Of a DNA stretch of 64,000 bases, positions 53,541 through 63,310 are shown piece after piece (position 1 is the first letter of the stretch; the number at the start of each line of letters is the position of its first letter). The stretch lies in NCBI GenBank assembly GCA_001939145.1, contig LSRX01000663.1, positions 247,454 through 311,453 on the forward strand, written 5' to 3'. The notes beneath the pieces are model-generated. The model did no database searches. It worked only from the letters and a program-made list of their open reading frames with translations, and had not been told where the DNA came from. A program made the translations under genes and the position numbers. This DNA comes from Symbiodinium microadriaticum. Its lineage: Eukaryota > Sar > Dinophyceae > Suessiales > Symbiodiniaceae.

Positions 53541-54429
53541 AAATGCCCACCCTTCTCAGGATCAGCATAGAGCTGTCCTGCGTTGTGACCGCGACCTGGC
53601 CTCAACCCTAAACCCTCAACCCTAAACCCGAAAAGGCCTCAAAACTCCATGAGGTTACAACCACGAACACGAGAGTCCTGACCCCCACCAAAAGGACCAA
53701 AACCCGCATGCTGTCTACATCAAAATCCAAAGGTTTAGGGTTCAGCGTTCAGGGTTCAGGGCTTAGGGTTTCGGAAGCACAACACACAAACCTGTAAACG
53801 TTGGGACCATAGTAACCCTGAGCCCCAAATTCTCAAACTGTCATACCAAACCACTGAACTCAAAAAAACTTTGATGCCCTATACACCTTCACATCACACG
53901 ACTCTGAAGTGCTAGGTCGTTCCTTGTATGCTTAGGGCTCCGGGATTTAAGGTTCATGGCGTCTAGAGTTCAGACAATTTTATGGGCGGGTTTAGGGACT
54001 AAGGCAGAGGATTTAGGGTGCGTGTGTGAGCGTGTCTGGTGATCAGAAACAGCGCCCGAAGTTTTTGCCACATGCGAAGCCTTTATCCTGATCTCCCATG
54101 CGTCTTTGCACCCCTAAACCCTCAACCCTAAATCCTAAACCCTAAAGCGGACACACCCTCATGCCACTGCGTATGTTTACGGTTGAGGGTTGTGGTCGTA
54201 GGGGTTAGTTCAAAGGTTAGGTGGTTTAGGGTCTACTGCAATGTGACTGGCTGCTTCAGGCCTTGCTTTGTGCGCCTGCGTGAGTGCTCAGGGTTTAGGC
54301 TAGGGTTGAGTTTTCCCGTCCTTTGCAAAAAGAACATGGTGCCGCCCGTTCCACCTGCACTGAGGTGCAGCTGCAATGGTTCTTGGTACCCCAGCACGAA
54401 TCGCTCCACCCCCAAATGTAAACGATGGA
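53541..54429. other. Unassigned
   Basis: C-strand patches at 53605-53630 and 54113-54145. ORFs at 54183-54446 are of chance length. Confidence 0.4.
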
Positions 54430-54520
54430 CATTGGGGCCCGTATAAAGCCTATAATTACAATGGGTTTTGGGGTATATGAGATACTATAACTATATCGGG
54501 AATTCCCTTAATAAGGATGG
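54430..54520. mobile_element. Family M fragment
   Basis: TATAATTACAATGGGTTTTG, then GGGGTATATGAGATACTATA, and CCCTTAATAAGG. Confidence 0.5.
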
Positions 54521-54748
54521 TAATACAGATCCCGATATGAAGGTCCTTAGGGAAAATCGTTGTAGTCGACGTAGAGAACCTAACGCCTGCCCGCCTGTCC
54601 TTTGCGAATTGATCTCGACGACTGCAGCTGCTACGATGCCCCTGATCACGCTCTGCAGAGCGTCCACAACTGTATTCCAGAATGCAGGGGAACTGTTGAA
54701 TCTTGTCCGCGGCCCTGTGCTTGCAAGTGTTGGCCGCCCTGATGCATA
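54491..54748 (-). CDS. Possible exon, unknown protein
   Basis: About 84 codons open on the minus strand with good composition: FNSSPAFWNTVVDALQSVIR and GIVAAAVVEINSQRTGGQAL. It begins after TGCATCAG, a possible splice acceptor, and ends in an M fragment at TAG. No domain recognised. Confidence 0.25.
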   Translation of the reverse strand, partial: YASGRPTLASTGPRTRFNSSPAFWNTVVDALQSVIRGIVAAAVVEINSQRTGGQALGSLRRLQRFSLRTFISGSVLPSLLREFPI

Positions 54749-54787
54749 GGCTCAGTGCCACACCATATGATCTGTCCTGAACCTCTT

Positions 54788-54958
54788 CCCAGAGAGCCCA
54801 ATACCCCTTAATTAAGGAATATACCTTAAATCATAATATGAAAGCCCCTATAGTTTAAGGTATATTCCTTAATTAAGGAATATACCTTAAATTATAGGGG
54901 CCTTAATCTTATGATTTAAGGTATACTCCTTAATTAAGGGGTATTTGGGCTCTCTGGG
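54788..54958. mobile_element. Hairpin element family A, copy 11, doubled
   Basis: 171 bp. The order is left arm, loop, right inner arm, a second inner arm (TTAATTAAGGAATATACCTT again), a second loop in the opposite orientation, and the right arm. It looks like two elements fused by their inner arms. Confidence 0.9.
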
Positions 54959-55031
54959 GACGAAAGCCAGCATCGATGGAGGAGCCTGGAACGAATCCCA
55001 CGATCTAATCTGTTCGTTTAAAAGGAACCTG

Positions 55032-55116
55032 CAGGTGGGGAGTTTAGGGTATATAGGGCGCCTATAAGGCTTCTATAAGGGTATATAGAGCTCCTATAAC
55101 GGTAACTACCCACCTG
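55032..55116 (-). mobile_element. Hairpin element family D, copy 3 (possible GT-AG intron)
   Basis: CAGGTGGGGAGTTTAGGG to ACTACCCACCTG. On the minus strand the unit reads CAG/GTGGGTAG ... CACCTGCAG, with CAG repeated at both edges, giving GT-AG ends beside the frame at 55117-55230. Confidence 0.8.
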
Positions 55117-55230
55117 AGAATGTCTCAGATCGTGGTCTCCGATCCGATCCGATACGATCTTGGCAGGAAGATGAGCTCCTCGCAGAGGGTCGTTCACGTA
55201 CAGCCTGATGAATTCCTCGTAGTGTCGCAA
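55117..55230 (-). CDS. Possible exon ending at a D element
   Basis: Minus frame EEFIRLYVNDPLRGAHLPAK, then VSDRIGDHDLRHSQ, up to the D3 donor. After splicing the frame would add VPFKRTD and stop. Short and unrecognised. Confidence 0.22.
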
Positions 55231-56164
55231 ACCTTAGGTGGTGTGCCTTTCCAGGGGCGAAAGACTTCCCAAAGCCCTACACCCTAAACCCTAAACCCCT
55301 AAACCCTAATCCCAAAGCCCTACACCCTCTATCAAACCCTGGCAGCCCCAACAAAGCTCTCCAAAGCCAGTGGTAAACGCCCGCCCAGAAGGAAGGTTTT
55401 CTTTTCAGGGGCTTACATCATGCTCTAAACCCTAAACCTTCAAAGGACACCTAAAGTCTACGTGGAACCGAATCCTTAAAAGGACCCCTAAAACCATCTG
55501 AGCCCTAAATAACCCTAAACCCTACGCCCCGACCTCTATGGATCCTATAAATCCCTATAAAACGCCCTATAAGCCATCATAAACCCTAAACCTATAATCC
55601 CAAAGCACCTCAAAAGAGCCCTGAACCCTTGAGCGAGATCGCCGGTCTCAGCAGAAACTCTTTTGGGCTTTAGGGCTTTTTAGGGCTTCGTGTTTAGGGT
55701 TTAGGGATTTAGGGGGTTAGGGCTTTCGGGCTTTAGGGCAGTAGGGTGTGTAAAGGGATCCTTGATAAGGGATCTTTAACGGGGTTTTCAAAGGATCTAT
55801 AGGGTTTAGGGCGGCTCTGGGGGTTTTTAGGGTTTTAGGGCTTAGGATTTTAGGTCTTTAGGATATGTTTTTACATTTTTATTGAAGCCTCTTGTTCCTC
55901 AGCTGGTTGGCCAATGTCAAGAAAGCCAAGTTAGGTCTTAGGGTTTAGAATTTAGGGTCTAGGCTTCAGGGTCCAGGGTTTTGGGTCTGGAGTTTGGGGT
56001 TTAGGGGTTTAGGGTTAGTTTCAGAAAGGTACCAAACGCAACTCTCCCAAAGCAACGGACCCTAAACCCTCTACCCTACACTCTTAAACTCTAAACAGCC
56101 TTCTCCAGTCGAAGATGGGACCCGACAACTCGCAGTTTCCGCATCCTAAACTCTAGCCCGAATG
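55231..56164. other. Mixed sequence with tracts
   Basis: C-strand tracts at 55278-55310 and 55505-55590, G-strand tracts at 55670-55745 and 55800-56015. No gene recognised. Confidence 0.5.
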
Positions 56165-56266
56165 TAGGTGCCTTAATGACTAGAATAGGGGTGTGGGGTT
56201 TTTGGTACGATACTTACAGTAAGGAAACCCGCAAACTACTTTGGGTAATTATTTAAGCTTCTATAC
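56165..56266. mobile_element. Hairpin element family M, degenerate copy
   Basis: GTAGGTGCCTTAATGACTAG with right part GTAATTATTTAAGCTTCTA. Confidence 0.55.
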
Positions 56267-56333
56267 TATGCACCCAAACCCTGAGCCCCTACACTGCAGC
56301 TCCAAATCCTGAAACTCTGACCTGGGGCCTTCA

Positions 56334-56390
56334 CAACGAGCACAGGGTTTGGGACATGTGATTGGCTTATGTAATGATCCCAGGGCAATA
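56334..56390. repeat. Unnamed repeat, copy 1
   Basis: TTCACAACGAGCACAGGGTT followed by TGTGATTGGCTTATGTAATG. Similar order of words at 63246-63310. Confidence 0.5.
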
Positions 56391-56394
56391 GTAC

Positions 56395-56585
56395 CTCCGC
56401 AGCAAACGCCGTGTTTCGAACTAGGGTTTAGGGTTTAGGGTTTCGCAGCTAGGCTAAACCCTAAACCCTAAACCTTAACATCCTGAACTCTAACCCCTGA
56501 AACCCTACATCCTAAAACCTAAACCCTGAAAACCCTAAATCCTAAACCTAAAGACCCTAAATCCTGAACCCTAGACCCACTGTCA
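56395..56585. repeat. Tracts in opposite orientation across a short spacer
   Basis: TTTAGGG units to 56443, then after about 15 bp CCCTAAA units from 56456 to 56580, a loose version of the fusion-type arrangement. Confidence 0.75.
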
Positions 56586-56689
56586 GACAGTGCTTGCGAG
56601 CCTTGTCTCTCGCAGCTCCGACTGCGTTAACTTGGGAGCTGAGTAGCTCCTGCCGTGCGATGACAACTTGCGCTAAGTTTACTCGGCAG

Positions 56690-56945
56690 GTTTAGGGTTT
56701 AGGGGCTTAGGGGCTTAGGGTTCACGGGTTTAGGGTTCTAGGGTTTAGGGGTTTAGGGGTTTGGAGTTTAGGGGTTTAGGGATTTAGAGTGTCAGAGACT
56801 GCAGGGTCTTTTTTTAGTTTTGTGAGCGGCTCATGTTCAGGCTCGGGTGCTCGATTCTGGTACTGTCACAAGGAGGTTTAGGGTTTGGGGTTTAGGGTTT
56901 AGGGTTTTGGGTTTAGGGAGGTTTAGGGTTTGGGGTATGTTATCG
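56690..56945 (+). repeat. Telomere-like tracts
   Basis: 56690-56790 and 56875-56940, TTTAGGG and GGTTTAGGGG units. Confidence 0.8.
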
Positions 56946-57052
56946 TACCCATAGGCTCCCAAGTAGTTCTTCATGTTCCTTTTTTTTTGTGGTTTAGATT
57001 TAGAATCCTATAAGGTAATCCCAAAAAGGAAGTACTCGGGAGCCTATGTGTA
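56946..57052. mobile_element. Hairpin element family B, copy 7
   Basis: TACCCATAGGCTCCCAAGTA with right end GGGAGCCTATGTGTA. It has an unusual loop, TTTTTTTTGTGGTTTAGA. Confidence 0.88.
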
Positions 57053-57286
57053 GAGACATACTATATAAAAGCCCTCAGGAATTATGTCAGTTTAGGGTCT
57101 AGGGTTTCGGGTTTAGGGTGTGGGCCCGATATCTGAGATGGATTGGGCGACCAGCAGCACCAGTGCCCGACTTGAACTGAGGACGTTGGCTTCAACATTC
57201 CTTGCGCTTTGAGCTCGCGGTGACACTTTTATCTCTGCTGGTAACTATGGCAGGCCCCTAAACTTGCTAAGGACGCCCTAAAGAAC

Positions 57287-57387
57287 ACTACTAATGTTGA
57301 TGATATAAATCCAGCATGACCTTAAGGATCCTAAACTATGGGAGTTATGGTATATTCCTTATTGTGGGGCAATCATCAACCGTAGTA
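57287..57387. mobile_element. Hairpin element family H, copy 3
   Basis: ACTACTAATGTTGATGATAT with right end AATCATCAACCGTAGT. Confidence 0.85.
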
Positions 57388-57447
57388 ACTGTGATAGGCC
57401 CCCGTTTTTCGGCTAAACAGCCCGACGGCCGAAGGCCTTAATGTATG

Positions 57448-57800
57448 TAGGGGCCTTTAAAACAGGGTTTTGGGGGGTATAGGGTTTAGGGTTTTGGGTT
57501 TAGGGTTTTGGGGTATATTATAGGTTAGGGTTTTGGGAGTATGTCTATAATATATCTATAATATAAGGAACCCCTTAAAAGAGTATAGGTAACGTAGGGG
57601 CTTTAAATAGGGTTTTGGGGTATATTATGCTATATCTATAATATAAGGAACACCTTAAAAGACTGTAGGTAATGTAGGGGCCTTAAATAGGGTTTTGGGG
57701 GGGGTATATAGGTTAGGGTTTAAGCTTTAGGGTTATACTATATCTATCATATAAGGAACCCCTTAAAAGAGTATAGGTAATGATTAAGGCCCCCTGTATT
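57448..57800. mobile_element. Family M tandem cluster with telomere-like inserts
   Basis: Three tandem units of about 75-150 bp, each with AGGGTTTTGGGG, TATATCTATAATATAAGGAA and CTTAAAAGA(G/C)T(A/G)TAGGTAA. Units 1 and 3 contain extra TTTAGGG-type sequence where unit 2 is contiguous. Confidence 0.78.
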
Positions 57801-57899
57801 AAGCCCTAAACCCAATTAGAAATAGTATTATTCGGATCCAGATAAAGCGCAATAAGCACCCAAGGCTTTTTAAGGCTGGTAAACGAACCTAAAACCGTA

Positions 57900-58095
57900 A
57901 ACCCAAGACCCTAAACCCTAAAGGCCCTAAAGGCCCTACGCCCTAAAGCCCCAAACCCTAAAACCCTAAACCCTAAAACGCTAAGGCCCTACACACTAAA
58001 ACCCTAAAACCCTAAACCCCAAAAGTCTAAACCCTACAAATCCTAAAACCCTAAAACCCTAAACCCTAAAAGTCTAACCCCTCAAACCCTAAGGA
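57900..58095 (-). repeat. Telomere-like tract
   Basis: CCCTAAA and CCCTAAAA units with CTAAGGCCCT and AAAGTCTAA inserts. Confidence 0.85.
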
Positions 58096-58289
58096 AAAGT
58101 ATTAAGCCGGCCTTGAGAGCTTCAGCAGCTTGTCGAAGTTCGCAGTAAACATCGGCGAAAGTTCCATCTCGGCCGGAGCTTGGGGTCTAGGATTTTAGGT
58201 TTTTGGGGTTTTGGGTTTAGGGTTTACTTGGGTTGTTTTAAGGCCTTCGGGGTTTTTGGGATTTAGGCGGGTTTAGGGATTTTAGGGTC
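58096..58289. other. Unassigned and degenerate TTTAGGG sequence
   Basis: Mixed sequence to 58175, then G-strand derived. Confidence 0.5.
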
Positions 58290-58388
58290 TTAGTTGCTGA
58301 GCTCACAAGCATTAAAACTGTACACTTTCAGTTCTATAAGGGATCATCTTATCCCAAAAAGTTGAAGGTGCACTCATTCAGCTACTAA
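58290..58388. mobile_element. Hairpin element family F, copy 3
   Basis: TTAGTTGCTGAGCTCACAAG with right end CATTCAGCTACTA. Internal TATAAGGGATCATCTTATCC. Confidence 0.85.
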
Positions 58389-59328
58389 AGGGTTTAAGAC
58401 CCTCGGTCGACGTGCTTTGTGGCTTCAGGGGCTTAAGGGTTGAAGGGCTGAGGGGTTTAGAGGATAGGGGCTTAGGGGTTTAGGGACTTTAGGGTTCAGG
58501 GTTTAGGGGTTTAAGGGTTTATAGGGTTTAGGGTTTTGGGTTTAGGAGCTTCGGGTTTATGAGTTTCTTGTGCGGTTGGAGGGAGCTGCTTGAGACCGGT
58601 GGTTGAGATTTAGGGTTGCCTGTTAGTTCAAGGACTTTGTGAGGGTTCAAAGGGTTTTGGCAACTATGGTTCTGTTGTTACAGAGTCTTAAATGATTAGA
58701 CTGGGCGCTTGAAGTCTGTACAGATAGAATAAAGAACCCTAGAATCCCTAGAAATATAAGTGATACTTTTGCAAGGTGTTATCAGGGTTTGGTCGGGGTC
58801 CTAGCAGGTTCTTATTTTGGCTTTCATGAGGAAATGGTAGAAGGGCCCTGAACCGTAAACCGTAAACCCTATAAGACTTGTTGCTTTAAGGGCGGTGCTC
58901 CCTTCCTTCGGTTGTAGAGAGTCCTCAGACTTTTCTGAACACGGACTTGCAGCGCTTGATTCCGTTCTGAGTCGGATTTAAGATAACCTAGAGTATAATA
59001 CGGTTTGAGATTTTGTTTAGGGCTTGGGGTGGCGCAGCAGGTTTTCGTTTTGGATCCAGGAATTCGGAACTCAGGGCTTGCCTTTTCGATCGGATCGAGC
59101 ATCTGGGGCTTAAGGGCCTAGGGCCGGGTTCAATATCAGTGTCAACCTGGAGTAATTTGGGACCCTGTTGCCCATCCGCTCAGGCTAGGCGAACCTTAAA
59201 CCCTATAAACCCTATAAGCCCTATAAGCCCAGAAGCCCTATAAGCCCTAAACCTTAAACCGTGGCTCCAAGGCCTATCCTGCTTGTGCATCTGAAGCACC
59301 GTCGACAAAGGCTCCAAAGGCCAAGCGA
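58389..59328. other. Mixed sequence with tracts
   Basis: G-strand tract 58435-58560 and C-strand patches 59195-59250. ORFs at 58869-59243 are of chance length. Confidence 0.45.
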
Positions 59329-59431
59329 TGGGTAGTTCTCTAAATTAGGGTCCCTTTCTGGGTCCCCAATAGAGTACGGCACCCTTAGAAAAAAGACCCC
59401 TAAAAGGGATCCTAATTCAGAGAACGACCCC
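59329..59431. mobile_element. Hairpin element family C, copy 6
   Basis: TGGGTAGTTCTCTAAATTAG with right end TTCAGAGAACGACCC. Contains GTACGGCACCCTTAG. Confidence 0.9.
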
Positions 59432-59499
59432 TATACACCTTACAGAAACCCTCTAGAAGCCCTTATAAATCGGGCCTTCAAACCTATAAGGGGCCCTAA

Positions 59500-59875
59500 C
59501 TTACCCTAAACTCTAAACCCTTAAAGCCCTAAACCCTAAACCCTAAACTCCTAAACCCTGAACCCTAAACTCCTAAACCCTAAGCCCTAAACCCTAAACC
59601 CTATGCCCAAATGATGGCAAAGCCGTCCATCTCGACTCCCGGAGTCTCCTGAAGATCCTCTTCAGGGCTTAGGGCTTATAGGGCTTAGGGCCTAGGGTTT
59701 AGAGCTTGTAGGGCTTGTAGGGTTTATAGGGTTTGGGGCTTTCAGGGTTTAGGGCATTTAAGGTTTATAGGGTTTCGGGCTTGTAGGGTTTAGGGTTTAG
59801 GGTTTAGAGGCCTTAGGGCTTATAGGGCTTGGGGCCTCGGGTTTAGGGCTTACAGGGCTTAGGGTTTGGGTGATG
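59500..59875. repeat. Telomere-like tracts in opposite orientation
   Basis: C-strand tract 59515-59612; G-strand tract 59665-59870 rich in GGGCTTATAGGG variants. Confidence 0.85.
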
Positions 59876-60410
59876 GCATTCAGGAAGTGCTTCGTAGGAG
59901 ACATCGGCACCCTAACCTCCTAAACCCTAAAAACCCCTAAACCCCTAAACCCTAAGCCCGGTCCTAGAGATGGAAAGATCGAAGAAGCGCTTTTTTCGGG
60001 GGCTTCCGAGGCTTGCCATCTTAGAATGCTGGGAACAGCCCCAAACCCTAAACCATGCATCCCGCACCGCGCTGAATCCTGAGCGTCACACCCTGAAAAC
60101 CGCAACCCTAGCCAAGGCCAAACCCCAAATCCTGACTTCCAAACCCCACCAATAGTTGCTCAGCTACCGCTTGATTCGGGAAGGATTGCATGCGCGCGAG
60201 AGGGTTATAGGCTGTAGTATAAATCTAGATAAACATAGGGCTACAGGGTATACCTGACCTCAGACGCAAGATCATCGAGACAGCCCGAAATTCTTATGTA
60301 TACCTTAGTGGTGAAAGCCACGAATAAAACCCTTTAAAGGAACACTAAACCCCAAATCGTAAGCCCTAAACCCTAAACCCGCAGTGTCTCCGCAGGTTTA
60401 AACATTCCTA
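59876..60410. other. Unassigned
   Basis: C-strand patches at 59910-59960 and 60350-60380. Overlapping ORFs at 59920-60155 are of chance length. Confidence 0.4.
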
Positions 60411-60525
60411 CAATAGTGGTGATGATAGAAACCCTGCATTGCCCATAATAAGGAATCTACCATAATTCCCCTTGTTTAGGGTCCTTAAGGTCATGCTACG
60501 GAATTTTGCATCATCAACAGTAGTG
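60411..60525. mobile_element. Hairpin element family H, copy 4
   Basis: AATAGTGGTGATGATAGAAA with right end TTTGCATCATCAACAGTAGT. Uninterrupted reference for the insertion at 22520. Confidence 0.85.
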
Positions 60526-60571
60526 GCGCTCCGTGCTTGCAAATCTATTGCAACTATGAAGGCCCCTACAA

Positions 60572-60679
60572 TATGGGGGTTTCCCAAAATAGGGGACCCA
60601 TATATAGTACCCTAAATAGTAGGATCCTTATTATAAGGACCCCAAAATCAGGTACCCCTAATTTTCGGAAACTCCCATA
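60572..60679. mobile_element. Hairpin element family G, copy 3
   Basis: TATGGGGGTTTCCCAAAATA with right end TTTCGGAAACTCCCATA. Confidence 0.88.
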
Positions 60680-60724
60680 CTGCTGCTGAGCTCCATACTG
60701 GAACCCCGAGTTTCTGGAAGCAGG

Positions 60725-60930
60725 AAGCAGGGTGTAGGGTTTAGGGGTTTAGGGGTTTAGGGGTTTAGGGTTTACGGTTTAGGGTTTTGGGGTTTAGGGT
60801 TTAGGGGTTCGGGTTTACCTTTTAGGGCTTTGGGGTTTAAGGTTTGGGTGTTTAGGGCTTTAGGGGTTTAGTGTTTACGGGTTGATTGTTGAGGGTTTGG
60901 GGGTTTAGGGTTTTAGGTTTAGGGTGTAAG
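60725..60930 (+). repeat. Telomere-like tract
   Basis: GGTTTAGGGG and TTTAGGG units with GGGTTTACGG variants. Confidence 0.85.
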
Positions 60931-61019
60931 ATCTCCGGAAGCTGCCATGCCTCCATTTCTCTTCTGGAAGATGCGGGGCCACAGTTGAACTTGAGGGTTT
61001 AGGGTCGGCACCCCAAAAC

Positions 61020-61132
61020 CAGGGCGCCCTAAATTTCCAGAACCCACCATGTGTTAGGGTTCTTTTTTTGCAAAAGGGTACCGCACTATCTTGGGGACCT
61101 AAACGGGGCCCTAACTTTCCAGAACCCACCAT
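61020..61132. repeat. Direct repeat pair with hairpin-like middle
   Basis: CCTAAATTTCCAGAACCCAC (about 61028) and CCTAACTTTCCAGAACCCAC (about 61110), in the same orientation. Between them is sequence resembling family C (GGGTACCGCACTATCTTGGG). Confidence 0.6.
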
Positions 61133-61490
61133 CTATCTTGAAACTCCGAAGCTTTACCAGACTTAAGAACTCCTCCGGGGAGGACTCTGCGGCGTATAGC
61201 ATTTTCTCACACAACCCATCGCACAGAACAGACCTGGTGCCCAAGTAAGCCCCTAAGTCTTAAGTTCTGTCTCCCAGGATTTACGGCTTTCCGAAATGTT
61301 GGATTTGACTAGTTGTAGGGGCTCATAGGATCTAGAGAGTCTAGAGTGAAACGCCCCCACGCCCCCGAAGCCACAAGGGCAGCGTCCTGAGAGGGTGATC
61401 ATAGCGCTGACCGTTGGCATCAATGTCGCGCGGCCGGTCAAAATAAGACCTGGCCACAACTCCGAACCGTGGACATTAGGATTTAGGATA
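61133..61490. other. Unassigned
   Basis: Mixed sequence, no tract. The minus ORF at 61253-61459 is of chance length. Confidence 0.4.
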
Positions 61491-61581
61491 TGGGTAGTTC
61501 CCCAAATAAGGGTCCCGGTTTAGGTCCCCAACATAGTACGGCACCCTTATTGAAAAGGACCCTAATTTAGAGAACTACCCA
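61491..61581. mobile_element. Hairpin element family C, copy 7
   Basis: TGGGTAGTTCCCCAAATAAG with right end AATTTAGAGAACTACCCA. Flank AT(A) on both sides. Confidence 0.92.
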
Positions 61582-62029
61582 TATAAGTTCTTGTAGACGA
61601 ATGGACTTCTCAAACCTTGGATCGTTTTGAATCAGAGCCCTCGCGTTCAGGCGATCTTGCTGCCCACAGCTTCGAGAAGGCCGTTGAAGGTCACGGGAAC
61701 TTCACTCTGCCCGTGGTTGTTGGGGCTGTGGGGGTGTGGGCTTTGATAATGCGGCTTGGGAAGTTTGAGGGCTCCAGGTTTTGAAGTTTTGATGTTTGGG
61801 TGTGTGGGGCATTTGAGATCTTGCCAGCTCCGGCAACCTCTAGCACTCGTGGAGATGCTCATGTTTCATGATTTGGCTGTGATTTGGCTGTGATTAGGGT
61901 CTGTGATGTTCGCTGATAAGCTCAAAATCTGTGATTTCATCCCGTGATTTCTAGGGTTTAGGGTTTTGGGGGGCTGTGATTCGGCAACCCACCTCCGCAG
62001 CAGAATCACAGCCAAAACTCTACACCCTG
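61582..62029. other. Unassigned with a TGTGATT repeat
   Basis: TGATTTGGCTG recurs at 61869, 61880 and 62298; related GTGATT words also occur at 61934 and 61977, and the complement CACAGCC at 62007 and 62311. Confidence 0.5.
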
Positions 62030-62300
62030 AGCCCTAAACCCTAAACCCTAAAGCCCTAACCCGTAAACCCTAAACCCTAAACCCCTAAACCCCTAACCCC
62101 TTAACCCTAGCTTGGCCCTCTTCGCCCTGTGGGGTTTAGGCTTTAAGGTTAACAAGGGTTTAGGGTTTGGGGTGTAGGGGTTTAGGGTTTAAGGGTTTAG
62201 GGGTTTAGGGGTTTAGGGTTTAGGGTTTAGGGTGTAAGGTTTAGGGTTTAGGGTTTAGGGATTATGGGTTTAGGGCTTATGGGTTTAGGGTTTAGTGATT
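62030..62300. repeat. Telomere-like tracts in opposite orientation
   Basis: C-strand 62030-62110, then G-strand 62130-62300, 20-30 bp apart. Confidence 0.88.
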
Positions 62301-63109
62301 TGGCTGTGACCACAGCCGAATGACAGGATGAAGTCAGAGGATAGTAAGCGACTCACCGCACGCGGGGTTTCGGGTTTAGGGTTTAAATTAGGGCTTAGGG
62401 CTTAGGGTGCCCAATCACAGAGGAATCGCAGAGACAAATATTTCCCAAATCCTCTAAGCTAGTAGTATGGGGCCTTGATCGTTAGACTAGGGCTTTAGGA
62501 TACAGTATAGTGCATTCATAGTAAGCAATAAGGAACCCTAGAGTGTTAGGGTTGTGCATTGAAGTTGTTCGTCCCTCAGCAAAAAATCACCCTAAACTCT
62601 GAATCACGAACCCAAGTCCCGAAACCCGAAATCCTAATCTCTAAACCCTGAATCCCAACGCTGACCCCAAACCCCTACAGTCAATCCTAAACCCTAGTAG
62701 ATCTGAAATGATCCCGGGGCTCCCGGTTGCTGCGATCCATTGGTTCAGGGCTTGGTTTAGGGCTTTGGGGTTTAGGGCTTGGCGATTAACTTCTTAATGC
62801 TCTGGGGTTTTAGGGGTTGGGGCTTTAGTGCCTAGTGTAGGTGACATTATCGTTTGGGTAGGGCTTATGGTTTTACCATAAGGATCCAAACAGTCGCATT
62901 TACTGAGGCCCCCAAACGCCGAACCCCCAAAACCTCACGAACACCCTGATATGATCCTTACCTAATATCCCTGAAAGAACCGTTATTCATAGATTCTTTA
63001 TCCCTGGTACATCCAGAAATCTGACGGCCCACCGAATGTTTTTCTGCATTTTGTCGTTGACAGCCGAGTAGAGCAGGTGATGCCTGGCGCTGGAGCTTAG
63101 TGTTTTGGG
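62301..63109. other. Unassigned with an M half-element
   Basis: M half-element at 62468-62540 (GGGCCTTGATCGTTAG). Short tracts at 62368-62405, 62640-62700 and 62755-62780. No gene recognised. Confidence 0.5.
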
Positions 63110-63160
63110 GGTTTAGGGTTTAGGGTTTAGGGACCCTAAACCCTAAACCCCAAACCCAGA
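63110..63160. repeat. Telomere-fusion-like joint
   Basis: Three TTTAGGG-type units are followed directly, after one A, by CCCTAAA units (junction at about 63132). G strand then C strand is the arrangement left by end-to-end telomere joining. Confidence 0.85.
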
Positions 63161-63245
63161 ATATGGGAGCCTGAATAATTCGAACAGGCTTTTCGGGCAA
63201 AATACACAATGATTACGAGGGGTTATTAGGCTGAATATAGGGCCC

Positions 63246-63310
63246 CTTCACAACGAAAACAGGGTTTCAGACAATGATGGATTATGCAAGAGTTATGTAA
63301 GGATTATAAG
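63246..63310. repeat. Unnamed repeat, copy 2
   Basis: TTCACAACGAAAACAGGGTT, then AGAGTTATGTAAGGATTATA. Compare 56334-56390. Confidence 0.5.
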
